Source: Treponema sp.
Lineage (GTDB): Bacteria > Spirochaetota > Spirochaetia > Treponematales > Treponemataceae
DNA: 25,973 bases
Assembly: GCA_017453705.1 (NCBI GenBank)
Contig: JAFTEK010000180.1
Coordinates: 1 to 25,973, forward strand
Reading direction: 5' to 3'
Part shown: one piece after another, positions 1 through 7,156 of the stretch
Layout of the letters: every line of letters begins with the position of its first letter
Position numbering within the stretch: position 1 is the stretch's first letter
Translations under genes and position numbers: made by a program
Notes under the pieces: generated by a model
The model's input: only the letters and a program-made list of their open reading frames with translations
What the model was told of the DNA's origin: nothing
Databases searched by the model: none

Positions 1-2
1 AC

Positions 3-230
3 ACTTTCATCGACCGTTCTCCCGACTCTGACAGCGGGTATATATACTCATACGGGTATCGTGAAGAGAGACCGTTACCCTCTGATCCCAAAGAAGCTGC
101 CCTTTGTATTCTCGAGGAATACTGCTTACGAAGAGATATTCTCCCGACAATTGAAAAGCTGCAAGTTGCCCCAAATTTGTCTAGAATCCCGGCAGTGACA
201 GGATTTCCTCCGGTTTGTCAACGATAGGGG
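3..230 (+). CDS. possible 3' end of an upstream gene (partial, unrecognised)
   Basis: This reading frame is open from the left window edge to a TAG stop at 228-230, about 75 residues. It has a plausible protein-like composition, with acidic and Tyr/Gly-rich stretches followed by a segment that could be helical (CILEEYCLRRDILPTIEKL). I do not recognise a family. It would overlap the end of the convergent phosphatase gene by about 50 bp. Another plus-strand frame and a minus-strand frame are also open over much of the stretch, so the frame choice is uncertain. If it is not coding, these 180 bp are a non-coding tail with nothing else I can identify. Confidence 0.3.
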
Positions 231-882
231 AAGCTCCTTGTCCTGCAAGAAAATCCCTGCTGCGAAATCCCCAAGCCACGCTTATGCAGGGCAGGCCGGA
301 GTTCCGGGCGGTGGCCATGTCCACCTCGGAGTCACCAACGTAAACGGCGGCGGACTTGTCTTCGCCCAGAGCCGCGAGCGCAGTGTATACGGAATCCGGC
401 GCGGGTTTGCGCCTGACCCCTGCCGCCTCGTTCTCGCCTATAGCCGCCTCTTTCGGGATTGCCTTGAAGTATAGGTCTGCCAGTTCCTTTACCTGGGCAT
501 CGGGCTTGTTGGAGACAATCGCCATTTTTATTCCCCGCTCCTTCAAGGCATCCATAAGCTCCAGCACACCAGTGTACGGGCCGGTTTTGTTTAGGCAGTT
601 GCCTGCGTAAATCTCACGCATGGTAGCCAGAGCCTTGTCATAGTCGGGGTTTGTCCTGCCGCCCGGCAAAGCCTTCTCTATCATAACGCCAAGCCCGTTG
701 CCCACAAACTGCCTTACTTCGTCAATTGTATGTGCAGGATAGCCCAGGCTTGCAAGGGTCTGGTTGCAACTGTCCGTAAGGTCTTCCAGTGTATCCAGCA
801 GGGTTCCGTCCAGGTCAAAAACGACCGCCTTGTATTTTTTTTCTGCCTTGTAATTCTCTTTTGCCTTGTATTTGTCTTCCAT
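181..882 (-). CDS. gph: HAD-family phosphatase, phosphoglycolate phosphatase-like
   Basis: This is a haloacid dehalogenase superfamily hydrolase of about 233 residues, the usual size for Gph/PGP enzymes, which dephosphorylate 2-phosphoglycolate or related small phosphates in the cytoplasm. Motif I is VVFDLDGTLLDT near the N-terminus and holds the nucleophile and acid/base aspartates. Motif II is IVSNKP, the motif III lysine lies in VRRKPAPDSV, and motif IV is VYVGDSEVDMATA. The helical cap sits between motifs I and II, as in subfamily I. An in-frame ATG at 909 would add nine residues, but it falls between the -35 and -10 boxes of a good promoter, so the ATG at 882 is preferred. The substrate cannot be read from sequence, and other HAD phosphatases of this type act on different sugar phosphates. 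Confidence 0.88.
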   Translation of the reverse strand: MEDKYKAKENYKAEKKYKAVVFDLDGTLLDTLEDLTDSCNQTLASLGYPAHTIDEVRQFVGNGLGVMIEKALPGGRTNPDYDKALATMREIYAGNCLNKTGPYTGVLELMDALKERGIKMAIVSNKPDAQVKELADLYFKAIPKEAAIGENEAAGVRRKPAPDSVYTALAALGEDKSAAVYVGDSEVDMATARNSGLPCISVAWGFRSRDFLAGQGASPIVDKPEEILSLPGF

Positions 883-890
883 AATAGGAC

Positions 891-919
891 ATTTAACACA
901 ACTTTGCATAAACCGTCAA
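891..919 (-). promoter_or_regulatory. sigma70-like promoter of the HAD phosphatase
   Basis: The -35 box TTGACG (919-914) is followed by a 17-nt spacer and the -10 box TTAAAT (896-891). The -10 box ends 8 nt before the ATG at 882, so the transcript would have almost no 5' leader. There is no Shine-Dalgarno sequence at that ATG. Confidence 0.55.
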
Positions 920-965
920 GCAAAATTAATTTCCTGTTAGCTTTGCTTTTATAACAGCTAAAATA

Positions 966-995
966 TGGTCACTTCAAACAGCCTCTTGTTATAAT
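966..995 (+). promoter_or_regulatory. promoter of the beta-helix lipoprotein gene
   Basis: A consensus -10 box TATAAT lies at 990-995, with a weaker -35 TGGTCA (966-971) at 18-nt spacing. The -10 box ends 8 nt before the ATG at 1004, which implies a near-leaderless mRNA. Confidence 0.55.
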
Positions 996-1003
996 GAGTG
1001 TAC

Positions 1004-2551
1004 ATGAAAAAGACCAATCTTCCTGTTGCTTCGTTTATACTTGCGGTTGCAGTTCTTTCTGGCTGCAAATCAACGTCATCTTCCAAGGTTTCTGGTGGAA
1101 CGTCGGAGCTTTCCAATACGCAGGCCGACAGACCCCTTCCCCCGCCGGATTCCAACGGGGGAACTGGCAAACCAGACGGCCGTCCCCCTGGGGCTAATCC
1201 TGCGGGCGGGCCTCCTCCCGGAGGCGGGATGTCCGGCAAGCCGGACAGCTATCAGGCAGTAAACAGATACACTTCTGTCGCGGAAATCAATGGAAAAACG
1301 CTTTCATCGACAGGCAAGGACGAGAATGCCATCCTTGTTGACTCGGCCTCGGCTGGTGTGAATGTGTCTGACTCAAGCATAACGCGCAAGTCTGCTTCTT
1401 CCACTGGCGGTGACAGTGCGTCATTTTACGGAGTAGGCGCCGCGGCTTTAGTCACAAATGGGCTGCTCCTTGTCCAGGACAGCACAATCACAACGGACTC
1501 CAAGGGCGGAGCCGGTGTGTTTGCTTATGGTGACGGCGAAGCATACGTTATGAACACAACGATAAGAACAAAGAAAGACACGTCCGGTGGTGTCCATGCT
1601 GCTGGCGGTGGAAAGCTGTACGCATGGAATCTTTCTGTGGAAACTGACGGAGAGTCCTCCGCCGCAATCCGCAGCGACAGGGGCGGCGGAACGATGGTCG
1701 TTGACGGCGGCAGCTATACTTCCAATGGAAATGGCTCTCCTGCCATATACTCAACGGCGGATATTGCGGTTCGAGGCTCAACTCTGGCTGCGAACGGCAG
1801 CGAGGCAATCTGCATAGAAGGGCTGAATTCCATACGCTTGTTTGACTGCAATCTCAGCGGCAACATGGCCGACTTAAGCCAGAACGACTGCACTTGGAAT
1901 GTCATATTATACCAGAGCATGTCGGGCGACTCTCAGATAGGCAACAGCACTTTTGAGATGCAGGGGGGTAAACTGACCGCAAAGAACGGAGGCATGTTCT
2001 ACAGCACCAATACGGAGTCCACTTTCATATTGAAGGGAGTTGACATAGAATATGCAAAAGACAGCGAGTTCTTCCTTAAGGTGACAGGCAACTCAAACCA
2101 GCGGGGCTGGGGTAAGTCCGGGGCCAACGGCGCGCAAAGCAAATTCACCGCGATAGACCAGAAGATGCAGGGAAAGGTCATCTACGACAGCATTTCCACC
2201 CTGGACTTTTATATGACACAAGGCAGTGAGCTGACGGGGGCTTTTGTGGACGATGAGTCAGCGGCTGGCAGCGGAGGCAAGGGATACGCCAACCTCTACA
2301 TAGATTCCAAGAGCAAGTGGATAGTCACGGCGGACAGCAAGCTTAACAAGCTGTCCTGCGCGGGTAAAATCGTTGACTCTGACGGAAACACGGTTTCGAT
2401 TGTCGGTAAAAACGGCAAGAGCTATGTCAAGGGCAGCAGCCCCTATACCGTGACCGTCTCCAGCTACGACAAAAAAGGCTCTGTTTCCGCTGCGTCCAAA
2501 GCAAGTTCGTGGAGCGATTACGAGAAGACGCTGGGGGATGTTGAAATGTGA
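1004..2551 (+). CDS. surface lipoprotein with predicted right-handed beta-helix
   Basis: This 515-residue exported protein is not one I can name. The N-terminus is a lipoprotein signal peptide: basic MKKTN, a hydrophobic core, and the lipobox LSGC with the lipidated Cys at residue 21. A Ser-rich stretch and a Pro/Gly linker (about residues 40-80) follow. The rest is a long run of short strand-turn repeats rich in Gly, Ser, Asn and Asp (for example LLLVQDSTITTDSKGG and LSVETDGESSAAIRS), as in right-handed parallel beta-helix surface proteins and polysaccharide-active folds. No catalytic motif is evident, so adhesin, substrate-binding and enzyme roles all remain open. A GTG at 998 would add two residues, but the TATAAT box and the signal peptide favour the ATG. 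The next gene downstream is a sensor kinase with its own promoter. Confidence 0.8.
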   Translation: MKKTNLPVASFILAVAVLSGCKSTSSSKVSGGTSELSNTQADRPLPPPDSNGGTGKPDGRPPGANPAGGPPPGGGMSGKPDSYQAVNRYTSVAEINGKTLSSTGKDENAILVDSASAGVNVSDSSITRKSASSTGGDSASFYGVGAAALVTNGLLLVQDSTITTDSKGGAGVFAYGDGEAYVMNTTIRTKKDTSGGVHAAGGGKLYAWNLSVETDGESSAAIRSDRGGGTMVVDGGSYTSNGNGSPAIYSTADIAVRGSTLAANGSEAICIEGLNSIRLFDCNLSGNMADLSQNDCTWNVILYQSMSGDSQIGNSTFEMQGGKLTAKNGGMFYSTNTESTFILKGVDIEYAKDSEFFLKVTGNSNQRGWGKSGANGAQSKFTAIDQKMQGKVIYDSISTLDFYMTQGSELTGAFVDDESAAGSGGKGYANLYIDSKSKWIVTADSKLNKLSCAGKIVDSDGNTVSIVGKNGKSYVKGSSPYTVTVSSYDKKGSVSAASKASSWSDYEKTLGDVEM

Positions 2552-2558
2552 AGCACGA

Positions 2559-2580
2559 AAAACGCGCAAAGCGCAATTTT
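2559..2580 (+). terminator. weak hairpin with T-run after the lipoprotein gene
   Basis: GCGC (2564-2567), an AAA loop and GCGC (2571-2574) form a short GC stem flanked by an A-run and a T-run (2577-2580). It lies 8 nt after the lipoprotein stop and just upstream of the kinase promoter. The stem is short, so termination may be weak. Confidence 0.3.
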
Positions 2581-2602
2581 CCGAGCTCCCCTGAGGCAAA
2601 AC

Positions 2603-2631
2603 TTGACTTTTACATGCGTTTAGCATAAGAT
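2603..2631 (+). promoter_or_regulatory. promoter of the first hybrid kinase
   Basis: TTGACT (2603-2608), a 17-nt spacer and TAAGAT (2626-2631) precede the GTG start at 2641 by 9 nt. No Shine-Dalgarno sequence fits that GTG, so the expected mRNA starts within about three bases of the start codon. Confidence 0.5.
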
Positions 2632-2640
2632 TGCTTCAAG

Positions 2641-5061
2641 GTGATAGATATTTACGATAAGCATCTGGCAGAGGTGGAAGGGGTGAATTTCAGGGTCTAC
2701 AAGGCCCTCACCCTGACTTCCATGCTTATCAGTTTACTGCTTGGCTTTGCCACCTTTATTCCCGGCTCATATATTTCCACAAAGGACTTCCGGATTCTTT
2801 TTTTGTCATCGGCTCTCATATTTGCAGCCGCGTACTTGCCCAGCCTATGGAAAAGCCGTTTCCTGCTTCATCATTCAACAACGGTCCTGTATGTCAACAT
2901 ATTTATATGCCAGATTTTCTTTTTGCTTTTGGACAGGTCAATAGCCTATCACAGGGGGAACGAGGTTCCTTATTCCATCCTGCTTGGCTTTCTTATGATT
3001 CAACCTATAATAATCACTGACAAGCAGCCCCGGCTTGTCTCGTGGACTGTCTTTTCTGCCCTTGAGTTTATGGTTCTGTCCGTAATCCTTAAGCCCCTGC
3101 ATATAGCTATGAATGACATAATCAACTGCATGGTTATGAGCGTGATGGGGGTTATAATCGGCGGGGTTTCCAAGACTTACTTCATAAACTATACGGAAAT
3201 GAAGGTCAGGGAAAAGGACATTGAAATCCGTTCTGCAGAAGCGGCGAGCAAGGCAAAGACTGAGTTCCTTGCGCTCATAAGCCATGAGGTGCGTACACCG
3301 CTCAATGCCGTCACCAACATGAACGAGATGATTCTCCGTGAGTCCGGCGACGAGACCGCCCTGGGCTATTCCCGTGCCATAAAAATTGCCTGCAAGACCC
3401 TCTCTTCTCTGATAAATGACATATTGGATTTTTCCAAGCTGAACTCCGGCGAATTCTCCCTTCTTCCCATTGAGTACAATCTGGACGAGATGCTTAACGA
3501 AATGCTGAGCATGGTTATACCCCGTGTGCAGGAAAAGGGACTGGAGTTTAAACTGGATGTACAGGCGGATATTCCCAACAACCTGATGGGGGACGACTTA
3601 AGAATCAAGCAGTGCCTGATGAATCTTCTTTCCAATGCAATCAAGTATACGGATTCTGGCAGTGTGTCCTTGTCCGTGAGCTATTGCAAGGCGGAAGAAG
3701 ATGATGACCAGAGTATATTCCTTACTTTCAAGGTGTCTGATACCGGTATAGGGATAAAGGAGTCCGATATAGGGCGGATAGCCTATCCTTTTGAACGCCT
3801 TGACGAGATGAAAAACCGCAGTATAGAAGGTACCGGCTTGGGACTTGCCATAGTGCATGGAATTTTGAGCAAGATGGGCAGCAGCCTTCATGTTAAGAGT
3901 GAGTATGGGAAAGGCTCTGAATTCTCTTTTACAATTTGGCAGCCTGTGTCAATAAATATTCCCATTGGCAATTATGTGGCTAGTCCTCCCAGCAGCGAGG
4001 AGAAGGCTGCCCGCTACGGGACTTTCACGGCAGCCGGGGCAAGAATCCTGATTGTCGATGATTTGCAGATGAACCTGGATGTGATTTGTTCTCTTTTAAA
4101 ATGCACCGGGCTCCAGATAGACACCGCCCTAAGCGGCAAAAAGGCGATAGAGATGGTTCGGCAGAATCATTATGATGTGGTTTTCATTGATCATCGTATG
4201 CCTGTCATGGACGGCATTGAGACTCTTCATGCAATAAAACAGCTGGAGATAGCCGGCGTTGAGTCTACGAAGTTTATAATGCTCACGGCCAATGCTGCTA
4301 AGGACTCCCGCAGCCTGTACTTGCGAGAGGGCTTCCATGACTACCTGTCCAAGCCTGTGGATCCGCAGGAACTGGAGGAGATGCTGGTCTGTCACCTTCC
4401 CAAGAGTCTGGTCAGGCTCTCGGCAGGACGCAAGAATGAAGCTGCCGGGACTCAGGATGCGGACGATGCCTTCCTGCAAAAGTACAGCCTGATAGAGGGA
4501 GCTTCCGTTGAGGATGCGATGAAGTATTGCAGGAGTGTTGATTCCCTCAAAAAAGCCATACAGTCTTTCTGTGAGAATGTAGCTGGAAACACGGAAGACC
4601 TTTTGCAGGGAACCGCGAAAAGCGACTATAAAAACTGCGGCCTGATATACCATTCACTCAAGACAGAGCTGCGTCTTTTGGGCTTTACGCTCCTGTCCAA
4701 GACTGCCGCCCAGCTGGAGGAATACGCTGACTCAGAATACGCCGAGGGGCTTCGGATTCTTGCTCCGGATTTCACCGAGCAGGTCATGCTGTGTGCCAGG
4801 CAGCTGGAGGGGCTTACTGATAAAAAACAGGCTATGACCGATGCCGTCCTTGAGGATGCCGTCAGGTCACTGGAAGAATGTGCCCAGGCCGGGGATTTTC
4901 GCTCGGCATCCCGTGTACTGGATATGCTGGAAGAATATGAGGTTCCTAAGGAACTGCGCGAGATTATTGGCCAGATAAGGCAGGCCGTGAGGAATCAGAA
5001 TGTTGATTTTTTCAGAGATTTAGTACAAGATGTCACAGAGATAAAGGGAAACGCTGACTAA
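2641..5061 (+). CDS. hybrid sensor histidine kinase (6TM-HisKA-HATPase-REC-Hpt)
   Basis: This 806-residue protein combines kinase, receiver and phosphotransfer modules. About six hydrophobic segments occupy residues 22-178 with little room for a periplasmic domain, which suggests sensing within or near the membrane. A short coiled linker leads to HisKA (LISHEVRTPLN, phospho-acceptor His215). The HATPase_c domain has its N box at NLLSNAIKYT (Asn332), a G1 box DTGIGI at 367, and a GTGLGL box at 397. The receiver (about 467-585) has IVDD at 471-474, acceptor Asp517 in FIDHRMP, and Lys571. The C-terminal Hpt domain carries His671 in HSLKTELRLLG. A final helical stretch of about 80 residues resembles the ends of two other proteins in this island. 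The start is GTG. The gene probably passes phosphate to the double-receiver protein 42 nt downstream. The signal sensed is unknown. Confidence 0.92.
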   Translation: MIDIYDKHLAEVEGVNFRVYKALTLTSMLISLLLGFATFIPGSYISTKDFRILFLSSALIFAAAYLPSLWKSRFLLHHSTTVLYVNIFICQIFFLLLDRSIAYHRGNEVPYSILLGFLMIQPIIITDKQPRLVSWTVFSALEFMVLSVILKPLHIAMNDIINCMVMSVMGVIIGGVSKTYFINYTEMKVREKDIEIRSAEAASKAKTEFLALISHEVRTPLNAVTNMNEMILRESGDETALGYSRAIKIACKTLSSLINDILDFSKLNSGEFSLLPIEYNLDEMLNEMLSMVIPRVQEKGLEFKLDVQADIPNNLMGDDLRIKQCLMNLLSNAIKYTDSGSVSLSVSYCKAEEDDDQSIFLTFKVSDTGIGIKESDIGRIAYPFERLDEMKNRSIEGTGLGLAIVHGILSKMGSSLHVKSEYGKGSEFSFTIWQPVSINIPIGNYVASPPSSEEKAARYGTFTAAGARILIVDDLQMNLDVICSLLKCTGLQIDTALSGKKAIEMVRQNHYDVVFIDHRMPVMDGIETLHAIKQLEIAGVESTKFIMLTANAAKDSRSLYLREGFHDYLSKPVDPQELEEMLVCHLPKSLVRLSAGRKNEAAGTQDADDAFLQKYSLIEGASVEDAMKYCRSVDSLKKAIQSFCENVAGNTEDLLQGTAKSDYKNCGLIYHSLKTELRLLGFTLLSKTAAQLEEYADSEYAEGLRILAPDFTEQVMLCARQLEGLTDKKQAMTDAVLEDAVRSLEECAQAGDFRSASRVLDMLEEYEVPKELREIIGQIRQAVRNQNVDFFRDLVQDVTEIKGNAD

Positions 5062-5065
5062 TATA

Positions 5066-5087
5066 GGAAACATTAATCAGAGTTTCC
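5066..5087 (+). promoter_or_regulatory. intercistronic hairpin
   Basis: GGAAAC (5066-5071) and GTTTCC (5082-5087) can pair around a 10-nt loop in the gap between the first kinase and its receiver protein. There is no T-run after it, so it looks more like an mRNA stability or processing element than a terminator. The stem is only 6 bp and could be chance. Confidence 0.25.
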
Positions 5088-5103
5088 AAAGGGAAAGGCT
5101 TGT

Positions 5104-5922
5104 ATGAAAAATAAAGTTGCTTTTATCTGTGATGAGATGAATCATTTTCTTGTCAGGAGCATGGTCTCGGAACTCAGGGAGGCCGGATACAGCGTTGATG
5201 TGTATCCAATCAATATAAACGCCTACAGCTTTAGCAGCTCCGATCACGGTGTGTTCATTGTCTATATGGACGGATTCAGCACTGACAGCGAGAAGCTGCT
5301 TGCTTCCCTTGACATAGTTATGGGCGACAAAAAGAAGGAGAGGCGGCTGTATCTTATAGGCTCGGACGAGGATCTAAAAAAGGCATACAGCCACATAGAG
5401 CTGACCCTTGTTACCCATGCGTTCAAGAGGCCGGTCAATATGGAGAGCGTGCTCAAGGAGCTGAGCATCATCAACCCTTCCTATTCCTATGATGGCAGCC
5501 TTAAAATCCCAGGCTCTATCACCGTGAACATAAGCCGCAAGTCCATCCTCATAGTCGATGATGATGACGTTTACCTCAGGAACATAGAGACCTGGTTCTC
5601 TGATGACTACAATGTCTACACTGCGGCATCCGTGACAAGCGCGCTCTCCCTGCTCAAGAGGGTCAGGACGGACTTGATACTGCTGGACTACGAGATGCCC
5701 CTTCTGTCAGGCTTGGATTTCCTGCGTATACTCAGGAGCGAGCCTGCCACGGAGAAGATACCGATAATCTTCCTTACCGCCAAGGATGACAAGGAAATAA
5801 TCCTTGAGATACTAAAGGAAGGCCCCACCGGATACCTGCTCAAGTCCACCGCCCCAATCCTGCTCAAGCACAACATCAAGAACTTTTTTGACGGCAAGGA
5901 GCTGTGGTGGAAGTCCGAGTGA
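5104..5922 (+). CDS. double-receiver response regulator (pseudoREC-REC), no output domain
   Basis: This 272-residue protein has two receiver-like domains and nothing else. The C-terminal receiver (about 140-265) is complete: ILIVDDDD, acceptor Asp195 in LLDYEMP, the switch Thr in FLTAKDD, and Lys in YLLKS. The N-terminal half (about 1-125) keeps the receiver-like pattern but has VFIVYMD where the phosphorylatable Asp belongs, and ends with KRPVNMESVL like a receiver's K-P loop. No HTH, GGDEF, HD or other output follows. It starts 42 nt after the Hpt-bearing kinase behind a purine-rich Shine-Dalgarno sequence (AAGGGAAAGG), so the two are likely cotranscribed. It is a clear paralogue of the protein at 8165-8923. 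Signalling by protein contact is the likely mode, and the partner is unknown. Confidence 0.88.
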   Translation: MKNKVAFICDEMNHFLVRSMVSELREAGYSVDVYPININAYSFSSSDHGVFIVYMDGFSTDSEKLLASLDIVMGDKKKERRLYLIGSDEDLKKAYSHIELTLVTHAFKRPVNMESVLKELSIINPSYSYDGSLKIPGSITVNISRKSILIVDDDDVYLRNIETWFSDDYNVYTAASVTSALSLLKRVRTDLILLDYEMPLLSGLDFLRILRSEPATEKIPIIFLTAKDDKEIILEILKEGPTGYLLKSTAPILLKHNIKNFFDGKELWWKSE

Positions 5923-5953
5923 GCTCTCATTATGGGGGCTACGCGCGTTGCCC

Positions 5954-5988
5954 TATGGCTGCCAGCCAGTGGTTATGGCTGCCAGCCA
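5954..5988 (+). repeat. 20-bp-period direct repeat with internal palindrome, at the end of the SDR gene
   Basis: Two copies of TATGGCTGCCAGCCA lie at 5954-5968 and 5974-5988. Each contains the odd palindrome TGGCTG-C-CAGCCA. The second copy encodes the last residues (GWQP) and overlaps the stop of the minus-strand SDR gene. The first copy lies just beyond that stop, in the convergent gap. It could serve as a bidirectional terminator-like structure or a protein-binding site. Confidence 0.6.
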
Positions 5989-6686
5989 CGGTCTACGTTC
6001 AGGAGGACTCCGTTCATGGCGGGGTTGGCGAGCAGGTATATGGCGGCCTGAGCCACATCGTCCGAGCTGACGGAAAGGCCTGCCACGTTTGCCGGTGCGT
6101 TCTGTGGTGGAGAGCTGGAAACGGAGCCGGGCAGGATTGCGTTGCAGCGGATTCCCTTGGCCGCATAGTTCTTGGCGACTGAGCGGACTATTACAGACAG
6201 CCCTGTCTTGGCTCCGTGGTACGCGGCGGTCAGCGAGCGGGGCAGTATGCTCTCGCTCCGGGTTCCGCCAAAGAGCAGGATGGAGCCGCCCCCCCTGGCC
6301 AGCATCCCCGGCAGGGCAATGCTTATGGCAAGACCGGGCATGGCATAGTCCAGCATGGCTAGCCTGGCCCAGTCCCCGGCTTTTGTGTCTTCAAGTTTCT
6401 TCCTTATAAAGGGGCCGTAGGCGACCAACAGGATGTCGGCATCCTTTATGGCCTTGTTCAGGCTGCCTTTTTCCAGAGCCTGTATCCCTTCCTTTTCAAA
6501 GTCACACCTTATGAAGCCTGGCTGGACTGCAGGTTTTTCCTGCTCATCGCCTTCACCCGGAAGGTTTCGACCTGTTATGATTATCTTTGCCCCGGCTTTG
6601 AGCAGCATGGAGGCACATTCCCTCCCAAGGCCGCTGGTTCCGCCTATTATGAGGGCCTTTTTTCCTGCAAAAAAACTGCTTTCCAT
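5973..6686 (-). CDS. short-chain dehydrogenase/reductase (SDR)
   Basis: This 237-residue Rossmann-fold oxidoreductase is the normal length for a classical SDR. The dinucleotide-binding motif GGTSGLGRE follows the first strand (ALIIGG). The NNAG-like strand appears as LLVAYGP. The catalytic Ser is expected near LLFGGTRSESI, and the YxxxK pair is seen in YHGAKTG. IRCNAILPGSV is the usual strand after it, and the C-terminus LLNVDRGWQP matches the SDR substrate-loop end. It therefore probably reduces or oxidises a carbonyl/hydroxyl with NAD(P)H. The substrate is unknown. It lies on the minus strand inside the two-component island and looks unrelated to signalling. Its promoter ends 7 nt before the ATG. 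Confidence 0.87.
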   Translation of the reverse strand: MESSFFAGKKALIIGGTSGLGRECASMLLKAGAKIIITGRNLPGEGDEQEKPAVQPGFIRCDFEKEGIQALEKGSLNKAIKDADILLVAYGPFIRKKLEDTKAGDWARLAMLDYAMPGLAISIALPGMLARGGGSILLFGGTRSESILPRSLTAAYHGAKTGLSVIVRSVAKNYAAKGIRCNAILPGSVSSSPPQNAPANVAGLSVSSDDVAQAAIYLLANPAMNGVLLNVDRGWQP

Positions 6687-6693
6687 CGGGAAC

Positions 6694-6721
6694 AGTCTAG
6701 CAGATTGCGGGAGATTTTCAA
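6694..6721 (-). promoter_or_regulatory. promoter of the SDR gene
   Basis: TTGAAA (6721-6716), a 16-nt spacer and TAGACT (6699-6694) preceded by an extended -10 TG. The -10 box ends 7 nt before the ATG at 6686, and there is no Shine-Dalgarno sequence. The 23-bp repeat array begins about 20 bp upstream of the -35 box. Confidence 0.5.
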
Positions 6722-6742
6722 AGCCCGGAAATCAATTTTTAC

Positions 6743-6979
6743 AAGATGTTCCAATGTACGACTACAAAATGTTCCAATGTAACGCGCTTGTTTTGTGCTA
6801 CAATAAACAACTACGAAATGTTCTAATATACAACCACAAAACATTCTAATATACAACTGCAAAATGTTCTAATGTACGACTACGAAATGTTCTAATGTAC
6901 AACTACAAAATGTTCTAATGTAATGCACTTGTTTTGTACCACAATAAACAACTACAAAATGTTCTAATAAACAAGCACG
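6743..6979. repeat. 23-bp tandem repeat array with two 49-bp long units
   Basis: Eight head-to-tail units share the core ATGTTCTAATGTAC followed by AACTAC. Units start at 6743, 6766, 6815, 6838, 6861, 6884, 6907 and 6956. Units 2 and 7 are 49 bp long because each carries the same extra 26 bp (containing CTTGTTTTGT and CACAATAAA or CTACAATAAA). The other complete units are 23 bp. Among units 1-7 and the two inserts I count 17 base differences and all are transitions. Unit 8 is more degenerate. The array fills the gap between the SDR promoter and the 7157 gene. A 23-nt unit cannot keep a reading frame, so it is not coding. Confidence 0.9.
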
Positions 6980-7071
6980 AATTTTTTGTCCTTCGAGGTG
7001 CAGCAAAAATGTATGGAAACATCTCGCGGGAATAGGTTTTTCCTGATGGTTTTCGTGCTGCCCCGGGGGTT

Positions 7072-7097
7072 AAGTCCGAAATTCGGGACTTTTATTG
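7072..7097 (+). terminator. hairpin plus T-rich tail abutting the -35 box
   Basis: AAGTCCGAA (7072-7080) pairs with TTCGGGACTT (7082-7091) apart from one bulged G. A T-rich run follows. It has the form of an intrinsic terminator and ends right at the -35 box of the next promoter, so it could insulate that promoter from transcription entering through the repeat array. The loop is a single base, so some inner pairs must open. Confidence 0.4.
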
Positions 7098-7123
7098 ATT
7101 TTCCTCTTGTTTGCATATATAAT
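7095..7123 (+). promoter_or_regulatory. promoter of the Hpt / response regulator / kinase operon
   Basis: TTGATT (7095-7100), an exact 17-nt spacer and a perfect TATAAT (7118-7123). The start codon at 7157 is 33 nt further on, so unlike most promoters here this one gives a real leader. That leader holds two tiny upstream ORFs, at 7144 (six codons) and 7149 (two codons), both ending in overlap with the start region. Confidence 0.65.
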
Positions 7124-7156
7124 TGAAGGGATTTTTGCTGTAGATGCGATGTCCTG

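Larger units (their letters stand above)
6980..7156. other. rest of the gene-free gap upstream of the 7157 gene
   Basis: Together with the repeat array this makes a 470-bp stretch without a gene. It holds a terminator-like hairpin (7072-7091) and the promoter of the 7157 gene (7095-7123). A GCAGC (about 7002) and a GCTGC (about 7057) could also pair at long range. I see no other element and no credible small gene. Confidence 0.5.

Noticed and set aside
998..1003. GTG start for the lipoprotein
   Set aside because: It would add only two residues before a standard MKKT signal peptide start, and it lies 2 nt after the TATAAT box, too early for transcription.
5104..5922. Double-receiver protein as a DNA-binding regulator
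   Set aside because: After the intact receiver only a few residues remain and no helix-turn-helix is visible. The same holds for the paralogue at 8165-8923.
5888..6409. Plus-strand frames across the SDR gene
   Set aside because: Antisense to an SDR with intact cofactor and YxxxK motifs; Trp/Arg/Ser-rich translations.
6743..6979. 23-bp repeat array as a CRISPR
   Set aside because: Units abut directly with no unique spacers, the only extra sequence (26 bp) is itself repeated, and no cas gene is nearby.
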